This document shows positions 19,925-27,388 of a stretch of DNA of 64,000 nucleotides, piece by piece (positions within the stretch are counted from its first letter, which is position 1; each line of letters opens with the position of its first letter). Under the pieces are notes generated by a model that was given only the letters and a program-made list of their open reading frames with translations, was not told the DNA's origin and made no database searches. Source of the DNA: Olleya namhaensis (GTDB lineage: Bacteria > Bacteroidota > Bacteroidia > Flavobacteriales > Flavobacteriaceae); contig NZ_FORM01000001.1 of NCBI RefSeq assembly GCF_900114005.1, positions 434,001-498,000 on the forward strand. The letters are read 5' to 3'. The position numbers and the translations under genes were made by a program.

Positions 19925-20417
19925 CAACTTCTCACTGTTATGTGATTCTGAAACTAGTTCAGAATGACGTTGCTATTTAATTCTTATTTCTAAGCCTTTA
20001 ATGCTCAATATAAATGCTATTACAAACACTTATTTTAATGTATCCACCATTCTCCTCAAGCTGAATTTACTTCAGCTTCTCACTGTTATGTGATTCTGAA
20101 ACTAGTTCAGAATGACGTTGCTATTTAATTCTTGTTTCTAAGCCTTTAATGCTCAATATAACTGCTATTACAAACACTTATTTTCATGTATCCACAACTC
20201 TCGTCAAGCTGAATTTACTTCAGTTTCTCACTGTTAAGCGATTCTGAAACTAGTTCAGAATGACGTTGCTACTTAGTTCTTATTTCTAAGCATTTAATAC
20301 TCAATATAAATGCTATTACAAACACTTATTTTTATGTATCCACAACCCTCGTCAAGCTGAATTTATTTCAGCTTCTCACTGTTATGCGATTCTGAAACTA
20401 GTTCAGAATGACGTTGC
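19925..20417. repeat. 148-bp tandem repeat, 3.3 units, between argF' and argD
   Basis: The hairpin GATTCTGAAACTAGTTCAGA (arms ATTCTGAA/TTCAGAAT, 5-nt loop) recurs at 19944, 20092, 20240 and 20388, exactly 148 bp apart. The intervening sequence is nearly identical among units. The pattern fills the 531-bp gap and holds no reading frame of note. It is unlike CRISPR because there are no variable spacers. It would be transcribed within the arg mRNA. Confidence 0.92.
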
Positions 20418-20422
20418 TCAGG

Positions 20423-21553
20423 CTACCCCTGCAACTCACTTTTTAAAGCCTCAAAAAGCAAATCAACATGTTCTTTTTTGATGGTTAAAGGCGGAAGAAT
20501 TCGTAATAAATTAGGATTCTTCGCACTTCCTGTAAATATTTTATGTTCAAAAATTAGCTTTTTACGTAGTTCAGAAATCGGAAAATCAAATTCCAATCCT
20601 AACATTAAACCACGTCCTTTTATGTTTTTAACTGCCGAAATTCCTTTTGCTTTTTCAATAAAATAAGCTGAGATGTCTTTAGCATTTTGCATTAAATGCT
20701 CTTCTTCAATTACTTCCAAAACAGTAGAAGATGCAACACATGCCAAGTGGTTTCCACCAAAAGTGGTTCCTAACAAACCAAAGGAAGCTTTAATATTTGG
20801 ATGAATTAAAATCCCACCAATCGGAAACCCATTTCCCATACCTTTGGCAATCGAAATAATATCTGGAGTCACATTATATTTCTGAAACGCGAAGAAATCG
20901 CCAGTTCTTCCAAAACCAGATTGCACCTCATCTGCAATAAAACAGGTATTGTATTTTTTACATAATACATCGACACCTTCGTAAAACGCTGCAGTACTTT
21001 CGTCTAAACCTCCAACACCCTGAATACACTCAATAATTACTGCACAAACATCGTTTTTAGCTAGTGCTTTTTCTACAGCTTCTAAGTCTCCTAATTCTAG
21101 AATCTCAACCTCTTGTTGTGCGTTAATTGGCGCAATAATCTTCGTATTATCTGTTGCCGCAACTGCTGCTGATGTACGACCATGAAAGCCATTTTTAAAA
21201 GCAACTACTTTTTTCTTTCCGTTATGGAATGACGCCAGTTTTAAAGCATTTTCATTGGCTTCTGCTCCAGAATTACACAAAAACAATTCATAGTCTGTAC
21301 AACCTGACAATTGCTCTAACTTGTCGGCTAATTGTACTTGTAACGGGTTCTGAATCGAGTTGCTATAAAACCCTAATTTGGCTACTTGATCAGAAATGGC
21401 AGCCACATATTTTGGATGCGAATGCCCAATAGAAATCACAGCATGTCCACCATATAAATCTAAATATTTGGTGTTATTTTCATCGTAAACAAAGACATCT
21501 ACAGCTTTTACTGGTGTGATATCGAATAATGGATAGACGTTAAATAAACTCAT
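20423..21553 (-). CDS. argD: N-acylornithine aminotransferase
   Basis: PLP-dependent class III aminotransferase that makes N-acylornithine from the semialdehyde and glutamate. The PLP lysine is Lys237 in SIAKGMGNGFPIGG. FIADEVQSGFGRTG supplies the cofactor aspartate, and NSGAEANENALK the phosphate contacts. 376 residues is slightly short for the family but the fold looks complete. The start overlaps the proC stop by 4 bp, showing translational coupling. The paralogous ornithine aminotransferase is less likely given its neighbours. Confidence 0.93.
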   Translation of the reverse strand: MSLFNVYPLFDITPVKAVDVFVYDENNTKYLDLYGGHAVISIGHSHPKYVAAISDQVAKLGFYSNSIQNPLQVQLADKLEQLSGCTDYELFLCNSGAEANENALKLASFHNGKKKVVAFKNGFHGRTSAAVAATDNTKIIAPINAQQEVEILELGDLEAVEKALAKNDVCAVIIECIQGVGGLDESTAAFYEGVDVLCKKYNTCFIADEVQSGFGRTGDFFAFQKYNVTPDIISIAKGMGNGFPIGGILIHPNIKASFGLLGTTFGGNHLACVASSTVLEVIEEEHLMQNAKDISAYFIEKAKGISAVKNIKGRGLMLGLEFDFPISELRKKLIFEHKIFTGSAKNPNLLRILPPLTIKKEHVDLLFEALKSELQG

Positions 21554-22350
21554 ATCTGCTCTTCTTTAATGTTACTAATCTTGTTAAACGAGGCAATCAT
21601 ACCTTGTATTAAAGAGGAACTCAATCCTTTGTGCTCCATCTCATTCAAACCTTCAATCGTACACCCTTTTGGAGTCGTTACACGATCTATTTCCTCTTCC
21701 GGATGATTCCCGTTGGTAATCAATAAGCTCGCAGCACCTTCACTGGTATACATCGCTAATTCTTGCGCTTCTTTAGCATCAAACCCTAACTGAATAGCAG
21801 CTTGTGTTGTCGCTCTAATTAAACGCATCCAAAACGCAACACCACTTGCGCAAACCACAGTGGCTGCTTGCATTTGACTCTCCGGAATACTCAACGAATG
21901 TCCTAAACGGTTAAAAATAGCCTCAGCGATTTTAATACGTTTCGCTCCTTGCACATTACTACACAAACACGTCATGGATTTACCAACTGCAATTGCTGTG
22001 TTTGGCATCGCACGAATGATAAATTTATCGGCACCAACTTGCGCTTCAATCTTAGGAATTAAAAAACCAGTAATGGTCGAAATCAAGACGTGCTTCTCTG
22101 TTAACTCCGGCTTAATGTAATTCAATATTTGCTCAAAATGCGCTGGTTGCACTGCAAAAATGATGATATCAGATTGCCTTACAGCTTCGGTATTATCCGT
22201 TGTTAAATGCACATTTTTATAACCATCAAATTCTTGAATGTCTTCCAAATTCCGTTTGGTTAAATACAAACTAGTAATGGCATTGTTGGTTATCAATCCT
22301 TTTGCGATGGACTTTCCTAAGTTTCCTGTTCCTATAATTGCTATTTTCAT
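21550..22350 (-). CDS. proC: Pyrroline-5-carboxylate reductase
   Basis: Reduces pyrroline-5-carboxylate to proline with NAD(P)H. The N-terminal GTGNLGKSIAKGL Rossmann motif and the C-terminal segment GATSLL-like TSEGAASLLITNGNHPEEEIDRV match P5CR; 266 residues is normal. The short connector KGCTIEGLNEME replaces the usual PGGTT motif with PKGCT, a mild variation. Its place inside the arginine operon, overlapping argD, suggests a link between arginine and proline metabolism, or a carry-over of ancestral clustering, rather than a step of arginine synthesis itself. Confidence 0.9.
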   Translation of the reverse strand: MKIAIIGTGNLGKSIAKGLITNNAITSLYLTKRNLEDIQEFDGYKNVHLTTDNTEAVRQSDIIIFAVQPAHFEQILNYIKPELTEKHVLISTITGFLIPKIEAQVGADKFIIRAMPNTAIAVGKSMTCLCSNVQGAKRIKIAEAIFNRLGHSLSIPESQMQAATVVCASGVAFWMRLIRATTQAAIQLGFDAKEAQELAMYTSEGAASLLITNGNHPEEEIDRVTTPKGCTIEGLNEMEHKGLSSSLIQGMIASFNKISNIKEEQI

Positions 22351-22359
22351 TTGTTCGTT

Positions 22360-22513
22360 TTTTTGTCATTACGAAGAAAGAATGACTGAAGTAATCTCTT
22401 TAAACAGATTGCTTCAGGTTTACTTCGTTCACTCGTAAAGCTCGCACTAACTATTATCTTTTTAATTAAACTTTCTTTTTACTAAGACCTTTCGACTGCG
22501 CTCAAGGTGACAT
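22360..22513. repeat. Short dispersed repeats (families C and A)
   Basis: At 22366-22440 a GTCATTACGAAGAAAGAATG element pairs with GATTGCTTCAGGTTTACTTC, the same family as at 18915-18953. TTTCGACTGCGCTCAAGGTG at about 22488 is a family A core. Confidence 0.65.
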
Positions 22514-22525
22514 CTTTTTATTATT

Positions 22526-22652
22526 TGGGCGTTACCACAAGGGTCGCGTTTTCCGTTATATCTTTTTTGCCTTGTTCTCGATACAAATTTGCTCATGCTT
22601 CACAAATTCACTCGAACTGACGTCAAAAAAGGATGCCACTTCAACCGCTAAC
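22526..22652. repeat. Dispersed ~130-bp repeat (family D), copy 1
   Basis: Runs from GGGCGTTACCACAAGGGTCG to CGCTAACGC, and is closely matched in inverse orientation at 39588-39715. It ends 15 bp beyond the argC stop. Conserved inner blocks include GTTCTCGATACAA, GCTCATGCTTCACAAA and CTCGAACTGACGTC. No reading frame. Confidence 0.85.
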
Positions 22653-22667
22653 GCAGCAGCAGTACTT

Positions 22668-23651
22668 TTAAAAATAAGTTGCTTTTAGTTTTAAACCTTC
22701 TGTTTCATCAAAACCAAACATTAAGTTCATGTTTTGAACAGCTTGTCCCGAAGCGCCTTTTAGTAAATTATCAATAATGCTTGTCACCAATAATTTGTCT
22801 TCATGTTTATGCAAATGAAGAATACACTTATTGGTATTTACTACTTGTTTTAAATGAATCTCATCATCCGAAACCACAGTAAATGCAGCATCTTTATAAA
22901 ATTCGCTATACAATGCTTTTGCGTCTTCCAAGCTTCCTTTAAAATTAGTGTACATGGTTGCGAAAATTCCTCTAGAAAAATCACCGCGATTTGGCATAAA
23001 GTTGATGTCTGACTTAAAGTTAGATTGCAATAGTTTCACCGATTGATTAATCTCTCCTAAATGCTGATGCGTAAAAGCTTTATAATGCGAAAAGTTATTA
23101 TCTCGCCACGTAAAATGAGTAGTTGCAGATAATGATGTTCCTGCTCCTGTTGCTCCTGTAACTGCATTAACGTGTACATCATTTTGCAAAACTTCAGCTT
23201 TAGCTAAAGGCAACAATGCTAACTGAATAGCAGATGCAAAACACCCTGGATTTGCAATGTAATTCGCTTTTTTTATCGCTTCTTTATTTAATTCAGGCAA
23301 ACCATAAACAAACGTTTTTCCTTCAAAAATGGCGTCTTTAGTTAATCTAAAATCATTACTTAAATCAATAATTTTAGTTTCAGCAGAAAATGAATTGTTC
23401 TCTAAAAATGCTTTAGAATTTCCGTGACCTAAACACAAAAACAACACGTCTACTTTTGGGTTAATTTTACTTGAAAATTCCAAATCTGTACTACCAATTA
23501 AATCTTGGTGTACTTTATATATCTTATTTCCAGCATTAGAGGTACTGTAAATAAAATTGATGTTAGCTTTTGGATGATTTAACAACAATCTAATAAGTTC
23601 TCCAGCTGTATAACCTGCTCCTCCAATGATTCCTATTTCTAATTTTTTCAT
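22668..23651 (-). CDS. argC: N-acyl-gamma-glutamyl-phosphate reductase
   Basis: NADPH-dependent reduction of acylglutamyl phosphate to the semialdehyde. IGGAGYTAGELIRLL at the N-terminus binds the cofactor, and the catalytic cysteine is Cys137 in NYIANPGCFASAIQ. The later HQHLGEI motif holds a conserved histidine. 327 residues is typical of the short ArgC form. It is 317 bp before proC and 122 bp after argG, both gaps filled with REP-like elements. Confidence 0.95.
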   Translation of the reverse strand: MKKLEIGIIGGAGYTAGELIRLLLNHPKANINFIYSTSNAGNKIYKVHQDLIGSTDLEFSSKINPKVDVLFLCLGHGNSKAFLENNSFSAETKIIDLSNDFRLTKDAIFEGKTFVYGLPELNKEAIKKANYIANPGCFASAIQLALLPLAKAEVLQNDVHVNAVTGATGAGTSLSATTHFTWRDNNFSHYKAFTHQHLGEINQSVKLLQSNFKSDINFMPNRGDFSRGIFATMYTNFKGSLEDAKALYSEFYKDAAFTVVSDDEIHLKQVVNTNKCILHLHKHEDKLLVTSIIDNLLKGASGQAVQNMNLMFGFDETEGLKLKATYF

Positions 23652-23680
23652 TTTGATTCTTTTACTTTACCATTCTTCGT

Positions 23681-23770
23681 TTAACACTTCGACTGCGCTC
23701 AGTGTGACACAGAATAATAATTTGCTTTAATTATCATTTTTGAGATACTGAAACACGTTCAGCATGACTA
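23681..23770. repeat. REP-like elements (families A and B) between argG and argC
   Basis: CACTTCGACTGCGCTCAGTG is followed at about 23741 by GATACTGAAACACGTTCAGC, a CTGAA-TTCAG hairpin of the type repeated in the argF' flanking gaps. Confidence 0.7.
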
Positions 23771-23773
23771 AAA

Positions 23774-25015
23774 TCAAGAATTTACTTGTTGATAAATCTT
23801 ATTTTGGTTTCCTACAATTTTGATAAACCCTTTTGCTTCTTCAGCAGTCCAACCTTTATTTTCTTCGCCATAACTTCCAAACTTTGCATTCATTAAATCA
23901 TGTTTAGAGCTGATTCCGTCTACAGTAAAATAGTATGGTTTTAAGGTCACAAAAACATCTCCCGACACTTTGTCTTGGCTGCTTTGCAAAAAGGCTTCCA
24001 TGTCACGCATTACAGGATCTAAATACTGACCTTCATGCAAATGCATTCCGTAGAAATTTGACATATAATCTTTGTGCTGTAATTGCCATTTTGTTAGTGT
24101 ATGCTTTTCTAATAAATGGTGTGCTTTTATTATCACCAAAGCAGCAGCAGCTTCAAAACCAACACGTCCTTTAATACCAACTATTGTATCTCCAACGTGA
24201 ATATCTCTACCAATTGCATACGCAGACGCCAGATTGTTTAACACTTCAATATTTACGTCTGATGCATTTTCAACTCCATTAACAGCAACCAATTCTCCTT
24301 TTAAAAAGGTTAATGTCACTTTTTCATCCTCAGTACGTTTTAATTGCGAAGGATAAGCACTTTCTGGTAATGGTTTTTCTGATGTTAATGTTTCTTCTCC
24401 ACCAACACTGGTTCCCCAAAGTCCTTTATTAACAGAATATTTTGCCTTTTCCCAAGATGCTTCGATACCGTTTTCTTTTAAGTAATCAATTTCTTGTTGT
24501 CTGCTTAAACTTCCATCTCTAATGGGCGTGATAATTTTAATATGTGGCGCTAACGTTTGAAAAATCATATCAAAACGCACTTGATCGTTTCCTGCTCCTG
24601 TGCTTCCGTGTGCGATATATTCGGCATCAATACTTTTTGCATATTCGATAATTTCGATTGCCTGAATAATACGCTCTGCACTTACAGATAAAGGATAGGT
24701 GTTATTCTTCAAAACATTTCCGAAGATTAAATACTTAATCACTTTATCATAATACGAGGCAATTGCGTCAATGTTTTTATAAGTTGACACACCCATTTTA
24801 TACGCATTAGCTTCAATGGTTTGAATTTCTTCATCAGAAAAGCCACCCGTATTTACACTTACTGCATGCACATCGTAACCTGCTTTACTTAAACTTACTG
24901 CGCAATAGGATGTATCTAATCCACCACTATATGCTATTACTAATTTTCCCTTTCTGTCACTTTGTGACATCTTTCCCGAAGGGAAAACATCATCGGATTT
25001 ATTCGTTTTTTTCAT
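23774..25015 (-). CDS. argG: Argininosuccinate synthase with repeat-derived N-terminal extension
   Basis: ATP-dependent condensation of citrulline and aspartate. KLVIAYSGGLDTSYCAVSL is the PP-loop, and SVNTGGFSDEE, STGAGNDQVRFD and the SVNKGLWG segment follow as in the family. The expected family start would give MKKLVIAYSGG directly. Here about 20 extra residues (KSDDVFPSGKMSQSDRKG) lie between MKK and LVIAY and are encoded by a double-hairpin repeat. The first ATG (25015) overlaps the upstream GNAT gene by 17 bp; an internal ATG at 24970 could also serve. Length 413 against about 394 expected. Function is not in doubt. Confidence 0.93.
   Translation of the reverse strand: MKKTNKSDDVFPSGKMSQSDRKGKLVIAYSGGLDTSYCAVSLSKAGYDVHAVSVNTGGFSDEEIQTIEANAYKMGVSTYKNIDAIASYYDKVIKYLIFGNVLKNNTYPLSVSAERIIQAIEIIEYAKSIDAEYIAHGSTGAGNDQVRFDMIFQTLAPHIKIITPIRDGSLSRQQEIDYLKENGIEASWEKAKYSVNKGLWGTSVGGEETLTSEKPLPESAYPSQLKRTEDEKVTLTFLKGELVAVNGVENASDVNIEVLNNLASAYAIGRDIHVGDTIVGIKGRVGFEAAAALVIIKAHHLLEKHTLTKWQLQHKDYMSNFYGMHLHEGQYLDPVMRDMEAFLQSSQDKVSGDVFVTLKPYYFTVDGISSKHDLMNAKFGSYGEENKGWTAEEAKGFIKIVGNQNKIYQQVNS
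24950..24994. repeat. Double-hairpin repeat inside the argG start region (family E)
   Basis: On the argG sense strand, TTTCCC-TTC-GGGAAA and GTCAC-AAA-GTGAC are adjacent perfect hairpins. They lie in frame within the first 22 codons of argG. Confidence 0.7.
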
Positions 25016-25634
25016 TCTTTTCTTTTTTAAGGAACATGGATTGCTTAATGTTTTTCAATCTGGTCCATACTTTTTTATCATGATTATTTGCTGCTGGTTT
25101 TGCTGCTTCCTTTTTAGAAGGATCATACAACATACCTGTACATAAGCACATTTTTTGCTCTGTTCTTGTTAAAACATCAAAGTTTTTGCAGGTCTGACAG
25201 CCATTCCAAAAGGATTGATCGTCTGTTAATTCTGAAAACGTCACAGGTTTATAACCTAAATCACTATTCATTTTCATAACTGCTAAACCTGTAGTAATAC
25301 TAAATACTTTAGCCTCCGGAAACTTGGTTCTAGAATGCTCGAATATTTTCTGTTTGATCTGTTTAGCTAAGCCAATGTTTCTAAAATCTGGATGTACAAT
25401 TAATCCAGAATTGGCTACAAATTTGCCATGACCCCATTGTTCGATATAACAAAAGCCTGCAAATTTATCGCCCTCTAAAGCAATAACAGCATTACCATTT
25501 TCCATTTTGGTAATGATGTATTCAGGCTTGCGTTTTGCAATACCAGTTCCTCTAACTTGAGCAGCATCAGCAATAGTGTTACAAATAATATCTGCGTAAA
25601 TACTATGCGATTTATCAGCAATAACAATTTCCAT
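24999..25634 (-). CDS. GNAT acyltransferase with C4 tail, candidate N-acylglutamate synthase
   Basis: First structural gene of the arginine operon. The GNAT fold is shown by the acyl-CoA motif VHPDFRNIGLAKQI (residues 80-93, R-x-x-G-x-A). A GNAT-unlike C-terminal tail follows with four cysteines, CQTC (146, 149) and CLC (163, 165), a possible zinc or iron knuckle, then a lysine-rich end. The operon lacks argA and argJ, so the acyl donor reaction on glutamate has no other enzyme here. I infer that this protein makes N-acetyl- or N-succinylglutamate. A regulatory or unrelated acyltransferase role is possible. Its 3' end overlaps argG by 17 bp. Confidence 0.75.
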   Translation of the reverse strand: MEIVIADKSHSIYADIICNTIADAAQVRGTGIAKRKPEYIITKMENGNAVIALEGDKFAGFCYIEQWGHGKFVANSGLIVHPDFRNIGLAKQIKQKIFEHSRTKFPEAKVFSITTGLAVMKMNSDLGYKPVTFSELTDDQSFWNGCQTCKNFDVLTRTEQKMCLCTGMLYDPSKKEAAKPAANNHDKKVWTRLKNIKQSMFLKKEKNEKNE

Positions 25635-25635
25635 T

Positions 25636-25869
25636 GTAATTGAATTTTAAATTAAAAAATGTGATAATTTTTGTTTTTGAAAGCAGAACCGGACTCACCT
25701 TAGTTCTATAAATAGAAGTACACCCTAAGGGCGACGACGGAAAATTGGACGTAGGGTTATCCTGTTATTATTTCTAATAACTGTATTTAAAAAAGGAAAT
25801 ATTTGTGTTGAATTGTTCACTGTCTGAAAAAAAATAAAAACTATTAACTAAAAGCTTGAAGTATGCGTA
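25636..25869 (-). promoter_or_regulatory. arg operon leader region downstream of the leader peptide
   Basis: About 230 nt of transcribed leader. A T-rich tract (minus strand, about 25828-25846) follows the peptide stop. The distal CCGTCGTCGC (minus, 25731-25740) is complementary to the Arg-codon stretch GACGACG of the leader peptide. Local folds include TTCTA-TTTA-TAGAA at about 25706-25719 and AACCCTA/TTAGGGT. No single strong intrinsic terminator is obvious, so the decision could be Rho-dependent or at the level of mRNA folding. Confidence 0.4.
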
Positions 25870-25935
25870 TTAGCGACGTCGTCTGCGTAATAGCAAACTT
25901 GTGGGTCTTTCGTTTTTATTTAGTGTTGTAAACAT
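25870..25935 (-). CDS. Arginine-codon leader peptide (attenuation candidate)
   Basis: A 21-codon open frame on the minus strand, ATG at 25935 and TAA ending at 25870. The peptide starts MFTTLNKNERPT and finishes SLLL followed by five arginines (CGC AGA CGA CGT CGC) directly before the stop; one more Arg codon lies at position 10. An Arg-codon run directly upstream of an arginine biosynthesis operon is the classic mark of attenuation by ribosome stalling. The ATG is only 4 nt from the -7 box TACGTTTG, so the mRNA is likely leaderless or nearly so. There is no Shine-Dalgarno. The frame and run are directly visible; the regulatory role is inference. Confidence 0.8.
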   Translation of the reverse strand: MFTTLNKNERPTSLLLRRRRR

Positions 25936-25939
25936 GGTA

Positions 25940-25978
25940 CAAACGTATAATTTAATTTGATACAAAAGTTGATTTTGT
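25940..25978 (-). promoter_or_regulatory. Promoter and possible operator of the arg operon
   Basis: The minus-strand -7 box TACGTTTG (25940-25947) matches TAnnTTTG. A TTTTG at 25963-25967 could be the -33 element, though the 15-bp gap is short. It is embedded in a perfect inverted repeat ACAAAA-N5-TTTTGT (25962-25978), which might bind a regulator. Confidence 0.5.
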
Positions 25979-26035
25979 GTCATTTTTGATGAATTTTTAC
26001 GAATTTGAAAGTATTTAAGGTCATAATTATCAAAA

Positions 26036-27304
26036 TCACACTAAAAACTGAAATAAATCAGGCTTATCATTTAGATAATCTCCATAAAAATTATGACGCT
26101 TCATTTTAGTAATTAATGGCTCTAAATCGTTTGGAGATTTCAACTCAATTCCAACCACAGCAACATCATTTTCGCGGTTTGCTTTTTTAGTATATTCAAA
26201 ATGAGTAATATCATCTGTATCACCTAAAATATCAACAACAAAATCTCTTAATGCTCCTGAACGCTGTGGAAACTTAACAATAAAATAGTGCTTTAAATCG
26301 GCATGTAATAGCGCACGTTCTTTAATTTCTGCCGTACGCGTGATATCATTATTACTTCCGCTTATAACACAAACTACATTTTTACCTTTAATTTCTTCTT
26401 TAAAATACTCTAAAGCAGATAAACTTAAAACCCCTGCAGGCTCTGCCACAATCGCTTCTTTATTGTATAAATCTAAAATGGTTTGACAAATCTTACCTTC
26501 ATCTACAGTAACCACACGATGTAATGTCTCTTTACAAATAGCGAAATTTAAATCACCAACACGCTTAACCGCAGCACCATCTACAAAACTATCAATCTCT
26601 TCTAACTCGGTGTTTTTGTTATTTCTTATTGACGTTAACATCGAAGGTGCGCCTTTTGGCTCTACACCTATAATTTTTGTCTGTGGTGATAACAACTTAA
26701 AAACAGAGGATAATCCTGAAGACAAACCTCCACCTCCAATAGGTACAAAAACGTAATCTATTGGGTGAAACTCCGTTTGATCTATAATCTCTAAACCAAC
26801 TGTTGCTTGACCTTCAATAACTTTTTTATCATTAAATGGATGGATAAACGCTTTGATTAAACGCTCGCAATCTTCCATTGCTGCATGATAAGCATCATCA
26901 AACGTATCGCCTACTAAAACCACCTCTATATAATCTTCTCCAAACATTTTAACCTGTTCCACCTTTTGATTTGGTGTTGGAGAAGGCATAAAAATGGTGC
27001 CTTTTATTTTTAACAATTTACAAGATAAGGCCACTCCTTGTGCATGGTTTCCAGCACTTGCACATACAATTCCTTTTTCAGCTTCAGCTTCAGTTAAAGA
27101 TGACATTTTATTGTAAGCACCTCTAATTTTATAGGAACGTACTTGCTGTAAGTCTTCCCGTTTAAACATGATGTTTGCTTCAAATTGCTTTGAATATCGC
27201 ATGTTTGAAATTAAAGGAGTTACAGTTGCAACTCCTCTTAATTTTTCGGCAGCAGCCTCAACAGCTTCTATAGTAGGCCTGTATGTTGTTTTGGTTTCTT
27301 CCAT
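26036..27304 (-). CDS. ilvA: Threonine dehydratase (biosynthetic)
   Basis: PLP enzyme converting threonine to 2-oxobutyrate for isoleucine. The PLP lysine lies in VRSYKIRGAYNKM near residue 63. The serine/threonine dehydratase core runs to about residue 320, and the GGGGLSSG loop binds the phosphate. The C-terminal 90 residues (HYFIVKFPQRSGALRDFV...) form a single ACT-like regulatory domain, consistent with isoleucine control. 422 residues. Last gene of ilvDBNCA, 84 bp after ilvC across a REP-containing gap. The arg promoter begins shortly beyond its stop. Confidence 0.94.
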   Translation of the reverse strand: MEETKTTYRPTIEAVEAAAEKLRGVATVTPLISNMRYSKQFEANIMFKREDLQQVRSYKIRGAYNKMSSLTEAEAEKGIVCASAGNHAQGVALSCKLLKIKGTIFMPSPTPNQKVEQVKMFGEDYIEVVLVGDTFDDAYHAAMEDCERLIKAFIHPFNDKKVIEGQATVGLEIIDQTEFHPIDYVFVPIGGGGLSSGLSSVFKLLSPQTKIIGVEPKGAPSMLTSIRNNKNTELEEIDSFVDGAAVKRVGDLNFAICKETLHRVVTVDEGKICQTILDLYNKEAIVAEPAGVLSLSALEYFKEEIKGKNVVCVISGSNNDITRTAEIKERALLHADLKHYFIVKFPQRSGALRDFVVDILGDTDDITHFEYTKKANRENDVAVVGIELKSPNDLEPLITKMKRHNFYGDYLNDKPDLFQFLV

Positions 27305-27305
27305 G

Positions 27306-27376
27306 TTTATTTCCCACGACAGTGGAAATATTTTTGTGTTATAAATGAGACGCTTCGACTCCGCTCAGTGTGACAA
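27306..27376. repeat. Short hairpin and REP family A element between ilvC and ilvA
   Basis: TTTCCCACGACAGTGGAAA forms a small hairpin close to the ilvA start, and CGCTTCGACTCCGCTCAGTG is a family A core. Confidence 0.65.
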
Positions 27377-27388
27377 GCTAATTAGCTA

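Noticed and set aside
19925-20417. Tandem repeats as a CRISPR array
   Set aside because: Units are 148 bp and nearly identical along their whole length; there are no short repeats with variable spacers and no cas genes.
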